DNA from: Sinotaia quadrata
Lineage: Eukaryota > Mollusca > Gastropoda > Architaenioglossa > Viviparidae
NCBI GenBank assembly: GCA_028829895.1
Contig: CM054181.1
Coordinates: 28,542,357 to 28,606,356, forward strand
Length of the DNA: 64,000 bases
Direction of reading: 5' to 3'
Of the stretch, positions 1-13,000 are shown in pieces. Every line of letters starts with the position of its first letter. Positions within the stretch are counted from its first letter, which is position 1. The notes below the pieces were generated by a model. It saw only the letters and a program-made list of their open reading frames with translations. It was not told the DNA's origin and searched no databases. Made by a program: the position numbers and the translations under genes.

Positions 1-477
1 CAGCCTCATGAAGGACTCAACAACCATCTAAAGTCCCCGGAACATTAAATACAATTTGAACCATCCTTCTGTTTGTACGACGGACTAATGCTGACGTGTG
101 AAACTTTCCAGGAGAACTTCTGTTGTACATTCTTTATCGATAACTATATAGGCAAAAGTTGATTATAATCTTTAGCTTTTAACTTTCTGCCTTATATGGA
201 AACAATCACTGTCTTTCTGTTCATATAATAAATTTAATTAATAGCAAGTCGTAATTCTGCTTTTGTAAATATGTCTTTTGTTAATTACACCTTTTCTAAA
301 TCTTTCTCTTTCCACATTCCTAGGTTACACTGGCCAGGAAGGGATAGGTGTATGATAAGAACACTGCCCACAGTGAACAATGTCTTCCACTAAGCATCAC
401 AATGCTTTTAACATATTGAAATAAATGCATCAGATTCTTTAAAAATTCTGAGATAATATCCTGGAAAGGCGACAGTC
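1..477. other. 3' flank of HELB, probable 3' UTR
   Basis: This AT-rich stretch lies downstream of the HELB stop codon on the minus strand. I see no open frame or transposon signature. It probably holds the HELB 3' UTR. No canonical AATAAA was found close to the stop on the minus strand, so the polyadenylation site is not placed. Confidence 0.4.
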
Positions 478-1029
478 TCAGATGTTAAGATTTCGTTTAA
501 TGGGGCTCACAATACAGTCCAATGGGTCCATATCCCTCCTCCTCTCAGTGGGAACTAGCTGTTCTTGATTCACATCCTTCAACCTCTTTGTGGGAGTTAC
601 ATGCTCTTGCTTTAAGGGTGTATGTCTTTTGCCTGGGGTGATCAATATACCAACAGAGTTTTCCCCGTCTTTCGCCTCACAAGAAGCCTCCATTTGTCCT
701 TTGACATTCACTGTTTGTGACTGCACTTTATTTATGCTTGGCGACAGAAGCTCTTCACTGGTAGAAGTGTAGCCATCATCCATTTCCTGATAAGTATCAG
801 TGTTTGTTCTTGCACTTGGACTTACCCAGGTTTCTGGGATGCTCTGCACCCAGCTGTCATCACTGTCCAAAAAGGATTCAACTGTCTTGGGTCTGCTGGA
901 AGACACACTAGATTCAAGTAAGAGTGTGGGTTTCTTGATGTCTGCTGTAGGATTCTGAAATTGGACAGATGCTGTTTGCACATCTGTTTTGGCCTGCTCA
1001 TTACATGCCCTCACCATAGCTTGCCACTT
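478..1029 (-). CDS. HELB: HELB exon 12 (C-terminal tail and stop)
   Basis: The acceptor is TTTTTTCAG just above 1029 and the phase is 0. The exon encodes residues 1139-1321, starting KWQAMVRACNEQ and ending IKRNLNI before TGA. It is polar and low-complexity, with repeated S/T-P-x-K/R sites (TPGKRH, TPLKQ, TPTKR, SPIKR) that look like CDK targets or basic nuclear signals. It has no helicase motif. Confidence 0.85.
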   Translation of the reverse strand, partial: KWQAMVRACNEQAKTDVQTASVQFQNPTADIKKPTLLLESSVSSSRPKTVESFLDSDDSWVQSIPETWVSPSARTNTDTYQEMDDGYTSTSEELLSPSINKVQSQTVNVKGQMEASCEAKDGENSVGILITPGKRHTPLKQEHVTPTKRLKDVNQEQLVPTERRRDMDPLDCIVSPIKRNLNI

Positions 1030-4000
1030 CTGAAAAAATGCACCAAACTTACAGTATGTTAAAGAAATGTATAATGCTAAGAGTAATTTTGAAAAATGAA
1101 TTTTACTCATTAATCAAGAAGCAGTAACTAATTTCTCATATTTTCAAAAATAAATCATTAAAACAGTCACTGTTTGGTTCTGGTGTTTTTTCCCTCAAAA
1201 TGCACAAGTCCCCAATAAACGGGGCCTTCTACAAGTTATGTCCCTTGTGGGTAAACTTCTCTGAGCTACAGTCATTACAAAAACATTGTTTGTAAAGGTC
1301 TCTGTCAGCCATGTTAGTGTGATTTTGTGTCAAGTAACCCTTGTAAAATATGATTGCTTGACTGCAAGAGGTGAGAATGAATGAGGCAGGATATGAAAAA
1401 CAGATGTCTTAAAAATTATATTAATGTTTTCCAACATCTCAATCTGCAGGATTACTTTCAAACCTCTCTGGTATATTAACACTTTTAAGTATGTTTCATT
1501 CTACAAGATTATTTTCAAACCTCTCTAGGGCATATTAACTCTTTTTAACATGACAATCTGCAAGATTACTTTCAAATCTCACCGGTATATTAACTCTTTT
1601 CAACATGTCACATAGTACTCGCTGCAGACGAGATCGCCGTGGCATATCATATTTCCACACTGATTCTTGTAAATGACGCTTTTTGCCCACAATGAAGACT
1701 GCTTTACGTCCCCTTGTCACTGCAGTGTAAATATGTTTCCATGTCTGAGCCTTTGAGTCCCCAAGATAATATACCACAACGTCTGATTCTGAACCCTTGG
1801 CAAGTGAAAAAAAAAATCAAATGCATACTTTATGAATACTTGCATTTGATTTTTTGTTGTTGTCTTGACAGCAATTTAAATAATCACAGTAACATTATAT
1901 CAATGTCATCTACCGCTAATCAGTACATATGAACATCTTTGGTAACAACACAGATATGAAGCACTCCTTATTTAGGTGTCAAGCACCCTTTTGCAGTTGT
2001 GCAGAGTTTCTTTTAACAACTAAGATTTCATTTTTTGAAGTTATTATTTACATGTGTTGGTTTTTTTAAAAGCTTCTAAGTACATTCCTTGCTAAGTTGC
2101 AATAGATTCCTTCTTCAAAATCAGACTCATGACATAACATCATAATAAGTTAGTTGGCCAGTATCCAGTAGATTTTTAGAGTGATATGTACAACAGAACA
2201 AAGATTATTTTTTCTAAAAAAAAAGGTACTTAAAAAAATAAAATTAGAAATACTTTACCCAAATATTTTCTGCCAAAGCATCACAGAAAATATTTTTTTA
2301 AAAAGGAATTAATGTTTGAAGACAATATTTGAATTACTGCCTGAATGATAACACAAACATTTTATGTTCACATACTCACAGAACTAAACATCTATTATTT
2401 GTATTAAGTTTTACATTCGCACAATCACAAAACAAATCCTCTATTAAGTTTAATATTCAACAATCACAGAATGAGTTCTAAATTCACATAATCAAAGAAC
2501 AAGTCCTGTATTAAGCTTTATGTTCACATAATCACAGGACAACTCTAACATTTGTAAATATATATGTTATTACCTAGTATGTGTGCAATGTTCTAGTCCA
2601 AACAAGAAAATCATTACCTGGTATTATTATCATGAATTATTATCTCATATATGTGCAACGTTCTAGACTAAGCATGAATATTATTACTGGGTATTATTAT
2701 CATGAATTATTATCTTATATATATGTGCAATGTTCTAGACCAAGCACATATATTATTACTGGTATGTGTGCTACGCTCTAGACTAAGCATGAATATTATT
2801 ACCTGGTATGCATGCAATGTCCTAGACCAAGTATGAATATTATTACCTGGTATGCATGCAACGTCCTAGACCAAGCATGAATATTATTACCTGGTATGCA
2901 TGCAATGTTCTAGACCAAGCATGAATGTTATTACCTGGTATGTGTGCAACGTTCTAGACCAAGCATGTTGAATATGGCATTCACGCTTTAGCTCTGAAAG
3001 CAGACAGCAGAAAACACGGGGACACTCTGGATCTCTGTCTGACAGAGTCAGGTAACAATGATTTTTGTTGTTTTTCTCTATTGTGGTGGTCTCCTGCACA
3101 CACACACACAACTGCACTACAATTCCTCCATGAAAGACATTTTATTTATATAAGAATAAACTTAAAATTTCCAAAAGCAGGAGAATGATTCACCACTTTC
3201 AAACATGTGAAATAAGGATAAACTTAAAATTTCTAAAAGAACAGGAGAATGCTGTACCACAGATATGGATTTGGATGAGTTGCAGGGATAAACAACTACA
3301 TTGTCAACTCTTTGCTTTAACCCTTTGAACCCAAGATCCAGCCTTTTCAGTTTGTGTGTAAACAATCCATCCCCTGAGTGACCAATATTTAGGCCTCACA
3401 AACCTTACCTTAGATCAGCAGTCTGGACATAAAAATGCATGAAAAATATTGATGTCACAATGTTCTACAAGACTTGTGATGTGTTACTTTAATGGTAGTA
3501 CCAATAATTTTAATTAATTATACAATTTTAAAATCCTTTTCATGATGAAAAGGTGTTCTAAAAATCTGAGAAATGGCATTTGTAAAACTAAAAGGCTAAC
3601 AGTGGAAAGGTTGTTGAACTTATGCTCAATGGTTTGGAAGGTGATAAATTAGATTTAGATCATGATTATTGTGACAATGACAATGAAATGGAATCTGACG
3701 ATCAACTGAGTGACGAAATGTGTGTATTGGATGATGATCAAGCTAGATCTAGTCCTGTTTATGATCCCTTGGGGGTGGGTGGTTAGGGATCAGGCATGCA
3801 AAGGGGCGTATACCACATATTGTGTCAAGTAAGTTTGATATAGGTTGGTCTCCTGCAAATATATTCAGACCTACATCTACAGTAGACACATTTGTGGAAC
3901 AGACAAGTCCCAAGAACATTCCAGAATCAATTGCTTCTGAGAGTAAAAGCCACTGAATTTTTAAAACTTTTCCTCAACAATAATTTCTGGGACAATTTTT

Positions 4001-7000
4001 GAAGTTTACAATCATGTTGAGGCACATGCATAATGTGGGCTTGCATCATCCTCAAGTGATTCCACAAGATAAATGCAATAACATTTGTGCTGTGTGCACA
4101 TTTAAACAAACATGTCAGTGACTTCCCAAATGTGGTAAAGCAAAGATTAAATTTTGGTGTCAATATTGTGAAAGTTATCTGTCCTAAAGGAAGGGTCTAC
4201 ACTCTTGAGAGGACTGACATAATAAGCAGGAATATTGGAAATGATCAGTTCAGTCAATTTGAGATAGAAGAATTAAAACTGAGCTAATGGTATTTTGTTG
4301 CTGAGTACTGAAAAATAACAACCTGGCTGATGCTTTTGACTTTTGCTTTGAATCAGTGTGCTAATAATTAAATGTTTTTTCTGGCTTAAAAAAAAACTGA
4401 ATTAATAATTAATACAATTAACAGCAATACATTTAGTTAATTTTATTTGTGAAATGTTGTTACTCATTCTTATAAACAATTTAAGATAACTTTTATGTCC
4501 ATGCATTTTTTCTTGTTGAAATGAGTAGGCCATGTGTCCCCATGTTTTTTTATTTTGACCAATAAGCAAGTTTTATATTTTGGAAGGATTTTAAGTTCTG
4601 AAATCTAGTGTTTAGATTCATTTATACACATGCATATAGAGTTTGCTGTCCCCTTAAACTATAAGTAATAATAATAATATAATCTAACATTTACTTTTCC
4701 CCATAAATTTTGATTACATATATTGCTACTTGAGAGTACAATATCAATTATTGGAAAATTACACAGCCATCCAGCTAAAAGGCCTCAAAAATGCATATTA
4801 ACTAGGAGAATTGACATACAACAGTTCTGACAAAATGGTAAGCTCTTTTCGGAAGTGATATCCAATAGTACCATAAGTAAAAAATTTAGATAAGAATGAG
4901 ATGGTGTATCTGGTTTGCTTTTTTAGCAAGTTGACACTGAAAATGTTTTGACAAAAACAGTAAGTTCTTGCTGGAAATGACACCAAATAATGCCACATGC
5001 AAAAAAAATGAGGTTGTAGTTTGGACAAAAATTAGACTGCAAATGGTTTTACTTTCTTAGAAATAGTTGCAGTTTGAAATATAAAAGATGCTGGTAATGT
5101 GGTTTATTTAATAAAATATATAGATCAAGTCTAAACTTTTATGGCAGTTTTAGAATCTAGAGCAATAGTGGTTATAAGCATGTTTGTTTTTTCATGACAT
5201 CACTGAAGCTCTTAAATAGGGATGATTCAGAAGACACCAATAAAGCTCTGAAATAAGAGCTAGTAAAAAGACATATTTCAATTATATCTTTAAAGCTATT
5301 ACAAACACTTACAGAAAGCCTGATTTTAATTATTCTTTAAAGTTCTTACAAACACTTACAAAAAGCCTGATTTTAATTATATCTTTAAAGCTCTTAACAA
5401 ACACAGAAAGCCTGATTTCAATTATATCTTTAATTTTAAAGCTGTTACACTTACAGAAAACATGATTTTAATTATTCTTTAAAGCTCTTACAACACTAGA
5501 AAAAGCCTGATTTAAATATCTCTAAATTCATCATCATTAAATTTTTCTTAAAAGGTTTTCTGTACAGCACTAGCCATTAAAGTGTATCAAGCATGGATCA
5601 CATTTGAAGGTTAAAAAAAATAAACACTTACAGCCATGATATAGAAGATTTCTCCATTACAAAGTCTGATGGGCCTATCTTTCAGTTTGCTAGCTGTTCT
5701 GTTCAATGGAGAATCATCCTGGATAACTGAGGTTTCAAAAGTACTCATATCTAAATTAGGTCCTTTTAGACAGACAGACTTGTTAAAAGTTCTGTTTTTA
5801 TTCATTTCAGTATGCACATCACTAAAGTTGACACAATCTTTTGCTGTGTCCAGAAATTTTGTAGAAGGGCAGTTCTGCACTACTAGTCCAAAGTTCATAA
5901 TTGGTTCAGTGCAGTTTGGATTGTTGATATGAGAACAAGGTTCTATTGCCCTGGAAGGAAAGGGATTGTTGTGAGTAGTATTAAATGATTTTCCTTCATT
6001 GAAGACACTGTTTGCTGCAGCTGAGGCATCCATCTTCAATGTTGTAGCATAAGAATTGGCCTCTACCTGTGGCTTTACATTGAAACCAAGTGTTGACAGC
6101 AGTTTATCTGGTAGATAATGCTGAAGCCTTGTGCCGTAGTTTGTGACTTGCCCATTTTTACGGAAACAGACTTTATCTCCTACCTGAAAATCCAAGCGCA
6201 TTCTGAGTTTTCCAGATTTGTAAGGAAGACGTGTAGAATGGTAATTGTAATGCTGACAGCAAATCTCATTAATAGCTTCACAATCTGACCTGTAAATGAT
6301 AATAAGAAAACATTATATGCATCTGCTATTTCTCAATAACACAGATTTGAATGACCTATACCACAAAAGCTCACACACAGAATCCATAGAAAAAAGAAAG
6401 GAGAAATATCAGTGAGACAGAAAAGTATCAGTCTATAATATGAAACTTGGGTCTGTATTTATGTCTGTTTATGTAGACTGATTTGGTGACATCGCATCCA
6501 AATTTGATGTCAAATCCCATTACCCATGATGTCACATCCTCTTATGCTTCTGGGTATTTTCTGTGTATGGCACCAATTCCATTCCCTTAAATGTGATATC
6601 CCATTTTACAGATTTCACATCAAGTTTTACAAATCTGCTGTACAAAGTTCAAGTCACATCCAGCTTTCACACCAATCTGACATGAGGCATTAAGTTTGTG
6701 ACAGTGTTTCTGTAACTGCATTTGGAGAGTTGAATGTACCAATCATATATCTCAATGTTTGGTCAACTCTATCTTTTGATATTAAATATGTGTTGGTAAA
6801 ATTTGAATTATTTTTTTTAATGAGAACTTATTAAAATTTGAATTAGTTTCTAATAAGAACTAAAGACAAGCATTGACAAACATCTCCATCAATTGCCTGC
6901 AAAATGCTGATATAAGATTTGTGATGCCCACCTACAAGCAGGAGTCTATAGCCATTATATCTGCACAAACAGTGAATCTGGAGCCACTAGGTAGGTATTC

Positions 7001-10000
7001 TCTAAATTAGTTTGATGTTTTCAAGCATGCTTCTGTATAAGGATTTTATATGGCAATGTCTTGTTTGTATTAACTAATTTTATCCTAATGTTTCCAACTT
7101 AGTGAACACAAAGACCATATCTGGAGAAAACAGTTCTGAGCAAGAACCAGTTAGAGGATCAAACCAGGAAAGGAAGAGGGCATAATCCTATTATCACACT
7201 GATAGTGATGAATTACTCCATTTCCACTCTCTTACAGGGATCTGTCTCTGATTCTCAATGCAAAGTAAGGGTGCAATAATGTGACTGAAGAAATATTTAA
7301 TGACAGAGAGCACAAAAACAGGATCGCAAAGAAAGACAAAACAAGAAAAATAGACAATATGACGCCAACGTTACTTAGTTAATTATTATTAATATTATAA
7401 TTAATCTTTCATAACTAATTACAAGTAATGAGCATCTTAATTTATGTTACTAATTTATGTTGCGTAATAATTCTCCAGCAGATACCACTCGACTTTGTCA
7501 CTTGGCGGATATGCAGTCACCATAAACATTTAAAGACAAACATTTACAATATTCCATAGGGAGAAAACTTCTTGCTAAAGCAGAAGACAACTCCATCTTT
7601 AATCTATATTTAGCAAGTCCCCACCCTTCCAATTTCTTCTCAAACATAAGATTATCAATATGCAGAAGGTCAATAAATTTAACAATAAATTTATTAAATC
7701 AATAATAATCAAATATACATGTGACAAATACAATTACCTGATTTATGAGAACAAGACCAGCCAATGGGCTGAGATAAAAAACTACTTGCTGTTGAGAAAT
7801 CTATTGTCTGATCACTTTGAATTTGGAATGGCAAGAGTCTGGTCATGAAAGGCGGCTGGTGAGTGTCACAAAACGGGCGGCTCGTTACAAGCCGACCCCG
7901 AGCTGAAGTTAGAGATGCAAGGGGTGAAGTCTATTTTTGGCCTGCTCCGGTGCACCTCCAAGAAAAGCCCGTGACGTGTGCCAGTACTACGTCGCATCAA
8001 GTTGTTACATAGACACACATGACACACACCATTGATGTTTGGGTGGGGCCCAATTTATTAGTGTCATGCCAAGGAACGTTTTATTGGCGGTGTGTGTTGT
8101 GAGTGTGTATCATAAATGTGAATAAATGGACGAACAGACGAACGGTGCAAAACAATAGTACAAATTCTTTCGTCCCTCTCAAAAATTATGAATAACAAGA
8201 GAGTTGAAAGATGTTTAAATCAGGTTATTTATTTCCCGATTTAAAAGGGGCACTACTCTTTCGCACAGTGATTAATCATTCATTCAACTTTCCAATGTCA
8301 TACACTCTGTGGGAAATAAGGGGAGATGAAAATGATGAAATTCAAAATATAAAATAAAGATTAATTACACAATTCTTATGCGGCAAATGGGGCCGCTTTA
8401 ACAATAGTTCACATGTAAAATAAGCATTACTTTTAACATTAAAGTTCTTATTTTGCAAACGATATAATAGTGTTCATTTTCTTCGAGTTCTAGAGTTTAG
8501 TATGTGCGCGTTAGCCGTGCTAATGATTACTCACTATTAATGTCAGAGTTCCAAGGAGATGACGTAAGCTCAGACGTCACTTATAAGCGGCACTTCAAAG
8601 TGAAGATAGGACGCAATTGAGGCGTCGCATTACAGGTGAAGATTCTGCAGAATCTAGGCACCACTTTCAGATTATCACTGGGGAGAAATCTGAAATTTAG
8701 CTGACTGTTGTCAGCCTCGATAATTATCGTTGTACCGGTTGTCGTGGAAACGGACACCCCAACGACGTTTAGCATTATCGGGTGGAGTCGTCCAGTGGGA
8801 TGTGTCGTCGCATTACATTGAGTGTAGAAATCCGGATATCTGTAAGAAAATCTCGGTGCTAGCCTCTCAATTTGCGGAATAGACTGCCAAACGAACTCAG
8901 ACAGGGGGGGAGACAAAATTGGTCCCTCGTGTCGTTAACTGCATACAACCAGCGTCGCATGCATTGGGTTTTTCTTGACAGCGAACTTTCCACTTTGCCA
9001 ACAATTATACTGAGTAATTTTGCCTCGTTACTCAATATATGGCATCAGACGGATGGAAAACGGATGGAAAGAGATTATTGCAGCTTTCCTTTATGAAATC
9101 TCTGTACATGAGATAATTCATACGTGAAGTTAGACTGGCTTCAGACGAATCGACGTTTTCAACATTGAGAGTAAAGTCTTCATTTTGCCTCTTATATAGC
9201 TTTACTGAAGGTCTCCAGAACTTTCCAGAAGCTCTGCCGTGTGACATGATTTTTGCCTTGGATATATAGTGGTAATCGTGATGCACGCTTTTCTGTGGTC
9301 AATTCTAATGCGCACTGGCCATTTCTCTCGTCAACAACACGTGACTCGTAGTGCGCAGTTGTCCCAATCATTTAATATACATATCCTTCATAAACTAATA
9401 TATATATTCAATATGATATATTAACACACACTGCGTCACGAACGTCTGTCTACTAAAGAGATCTTAGGTGACCGATACTGGAATTTCACATGATAATATG
9501 AAAATAATAACAAAACTCGGGTTACTTCAATTAGTTTTGTTAGCGGTTTTTTAAAATGAAATAAAATATAATTTCTGTCCCTCATTTCCGGTGACAGTGA
9601 GTTTACAAACTGGTTGAGAGAGAATGGACTTAGAAATTTTTTGTGCATTTTTGCTGTTGTGTTATAATAAGATGTTTTATGTAAGTAGACTATTATTTCT
9701 ACAAATGTTTGAACTGTGCTACTCGTATGTATAACACAACAGCATTAATCAGCAATTTCTATTATATATATTGAGTGAATGTAGAGTGTTCATGCATGAT
9801 GTGATGACGAGTGTTTACGAGTTAGATAGTTGATGCGCATTAAAGTCGCCAATAGTGAACGTGGAACATGCAGATAAAAAGCGTGTCTCGACGGATTATG
9901 TCACAAGACATAAGTTCTAGAGGCCTTTGAGTACTCTTAGTAAAACTATATAAGGGAAGAAGAGAGACTTATAATGCTGAAAACATGGATTTATGTGAAG

Positions 10001-13000
10001 ACATCTAACATCATTTGTGTGGAATTTCATATACAGAGATTTCAGCAAAGTTGGGAATATCTCTTTCCACCCGTTTTTTCATCTGTCAAGTGCCTAGTGT
10101 TGGAGTGACAAGGTAACTTGTTTCAATATCTCTTGGCAAAGTGAGAAGTCGACTTCAAGACAGCTTATGCACGCAACATTGGTTGTATGCATTAACGAAA
10201 GAAAAGTCATTTTCATCTCCCTGTCTAAGCTTGTTTGAATCCATATTCCGCGTTTGGAGGGACAGCATCTTGGTGATCCACGGACACGAGAAGTTCTGCA
10301 TCCATAGACGTGACGACACACCTGGTAATGCTAAATGTTGCTGGGTTTTTTCCCCATTGTCACGGTAACCAGAGAAAGAGCGACAATTACCAATTGGCAA
10401 CACGCCAACAGAACACAGTTTTACCCCCATGGCAAATCTGAGACGGTGCCTGGGTCCTGCAGGTCTTCACTGTCACGCGATACAACGATTGCATATCTTC
10501 TCTTCAAAGTACCCTTTATGAGTGACGTGGGAGATTACATCATCTCCCTCAGAACATTGACGTTACTAAGTGAGTAATTGATAAAAGGCAAACGCACATC
10601 TAGAACTATTAAGAATAACAACATTTAATCTATTCTGCTTGAACTCATTATTAATGTCATTTTGCATAACATGAACTCTAAGATAATGTTTAAATATATG
10701 CCTTTGTTGTATATGAATTATCAGTGTTGAAAGCAGTGCCATTTACTGCGTAAGAATTGTATAATTAATTTTTGTTTTGTATTTAGAAGTTCATCATTTT
10801 CATTCCCCCCCCCCCCCCCCTTATTCCCTACAGAGGGTATGACATTGCAAAGTTGTATGTTTGACAAATCACTGTGTGAAAGATTAGTGCCCTAAATTAG
10901 GTAATAAACGACCTCATTTTTCATTTTCAAACAAATTTGTTATTCAGTTTTTTTGAGAGGGGCGAAAGAATTTGTATTTGTATTGTTTTGTTCTGTTCGT
11001 CTGTTCATCCATTTATTCACTTTTACAATACTTGCTCACCCGCAGGCACAGCCAATAAAACGTTCCTTTACATAACAGAATAAAAATGGGCCCCATCCAA
11101 TCTCAATGGCATCTGTTATGTGTCTTGTGTAACAACTTAAGACAACGTATTACTGGCACATGTCACACAAGCTTCTTGGAGATACACTGGAACAGCCAAA
11201 CCCAACTCATCCCTTGTGTCTCTATCTTAGCCCGCACTTGTGACAATGAACAACACAAACACCAATATCATTGTAAATGTAAAACAGTGACTGAACTAAC
11301 GGGAAGAAAATTAATTAACATGGCTGCATACTTTTAGTTTGTGGATATCTTTATTAAATGAAAAATTGGCAGAATCATCAGTCATAGATGAAAAACCACA
11401 CATAAAAACAAGTGAGGAGTGCACAGCAGGCAGATGTCCAAAATGAATAAAAGTGAAATAATTAAAAATATAGAATGAGTCAATTTCATCTTTGTAAATA
11501 TTTGTTTATTATTGCAGTCATACTCTTGCAGAGACATACATTTACAACTGTAAATTTACCTTTGAGGGGTAATAACATTAAGATCTTGCAGGAGTGTACA
11601 AGTATAGTTGTAAATTTACCTTGAAAGGTAATAAATGAGATCCTGAAGAAATGTACACTTGTAAATTGAACATCTAAATATCTTGTAGAGATCTACATGC
11701 GCATCTGTAAATTTTACCTTCTAAAAGTAATAAATTGAGATGACTCATGGCTGGCCAGCTCTGGCAATGACTGCAGTAACTTCCTGATTTCAGAATCTCT
11801 TTCTGAAAATAAAAAGCAAACTTCCTTTTACTTTAGTTCTGGTAATTTTTTTTGTGAGTCATTTAATAGAAGTTTGCTGGAATCTAATGTACCTGCAACT
11901 TTAAAAAAACAACACTTGATAGCATCTTACCTGTATATGGGGATCCATCTTTGCCTTAAATTAAGTTAAAGGAATACTGAATATTGCTTTAATGTATTAT
12001 CACTTCTAAGAAAACCTTGATATGGTAAGTTTGTTAGATTATTTATAACAATGAAAATTAAAGAAAATGGCTATATGTAACAAAAAAGAGGTGACATTTT
12101 TTTTTTAGTTCAAAACGAATTTGTATTAAAATTAATTATAAAATAAATAAACAATAATTCAGGCAACTATCTTATATATTTCTCACATCAATTCTGAGCA
12201 TACAGGGAATAAATACGTGATATTTCAATGCTTTCCTTTTAAGAAAACACATTTCAAATGGACCCATCTTTGTGATACACTTGCCCAGAGAAATAGCCAT
12301 AAATGTTATGAATACTATAAAATATAAATTATAATAAAGTTTTAATTCTTTTTAAAAATTAAATTATAATTGATATTATTACACAGTGTTGTGTTATAAA
12401 AATAAGTATTCTGGCATGTTAAAATATAATTTGCGCACATTTGTTTGAAAACCAGAAATAGCAGAGTCAGGAGAGTGAACAGAGGCCACATGATGCATTA
12501 AAAAAAATGTTTCTAAGTAACAATGTGAATTCTAATAAAAATACACTAATAAGAACAAAGAAAAACGATCTTGTATAGATGAATTAAATAAGTATCAATT
12601 ATTTTATGTCAACATGACAGCTCACAATCAATGGCCTACTCTTTTTAAAATGCCAAGGTTATTAACATGCACAAAGGACTTGATTTATTGTCTTACCTGA
12701 AAAATCTGACACTAAGCACAAAACCGTGAACAAAGGAGTGGTTAAAAATCATGCCAAATTTTTCATCTCCAGCAGGAATCAAATCTTGCCCATTTTAGGG
12801 ACAGACTAGTATCCAACTTTTGTAGTGAATAATTGCTGGGAAAAGTAATTTTAAAAAACTTCTCTTGTAAAATATCAAGGCTACTTGTTAGGCTTCAATA
12901 ACTCAATTCTGCATTCTCCAGCATTAAAATGTTTCTGCTTTTGCCCTTCCTTTTTTTATTTACTAAAACACTGTTTTTGTGTCGCTCACAAAGGCTTTAA

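Larger units (their letters stand above)
7864..9596 (-). mobile_element. Solo LTR, copy A (1733 bp)
   Basis: The element starts TGTCAC and ends GTGACA, so on either strand it runs TG to CA. It is flanked by a perfect 5-bp target duplication, GTGAG at 7859-7863 and 9597-9601. A second copy lies at 24786-26507. The LTR orientation is taken from a TATA box (9191-9200) and heat-shock elements (9212-9231) that both read on the minus strand. No internal retrotransposon coding region is attached, so it is a solo LTR left by recombination. It sits in HELB intron 8, in the same orientation as the host gene. Short frames inside it are not recognised proteins. Confidence 0.88.

Noticed and set aside
8581..8916. 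111-residue minus-strand frame inside solo LTR A
   Set aside because: The second LTR copy has a deletion and substitutions that break it, so it is not conserved as protein.
9032..9286. 84-residue minus-strand frame MHHDYHYISKAK in both solo LTRs
   Set aside because: It overlaps the HSE and TATA box and starts upstream of the expected transcription start. Conservation is explained by the shared LTR.
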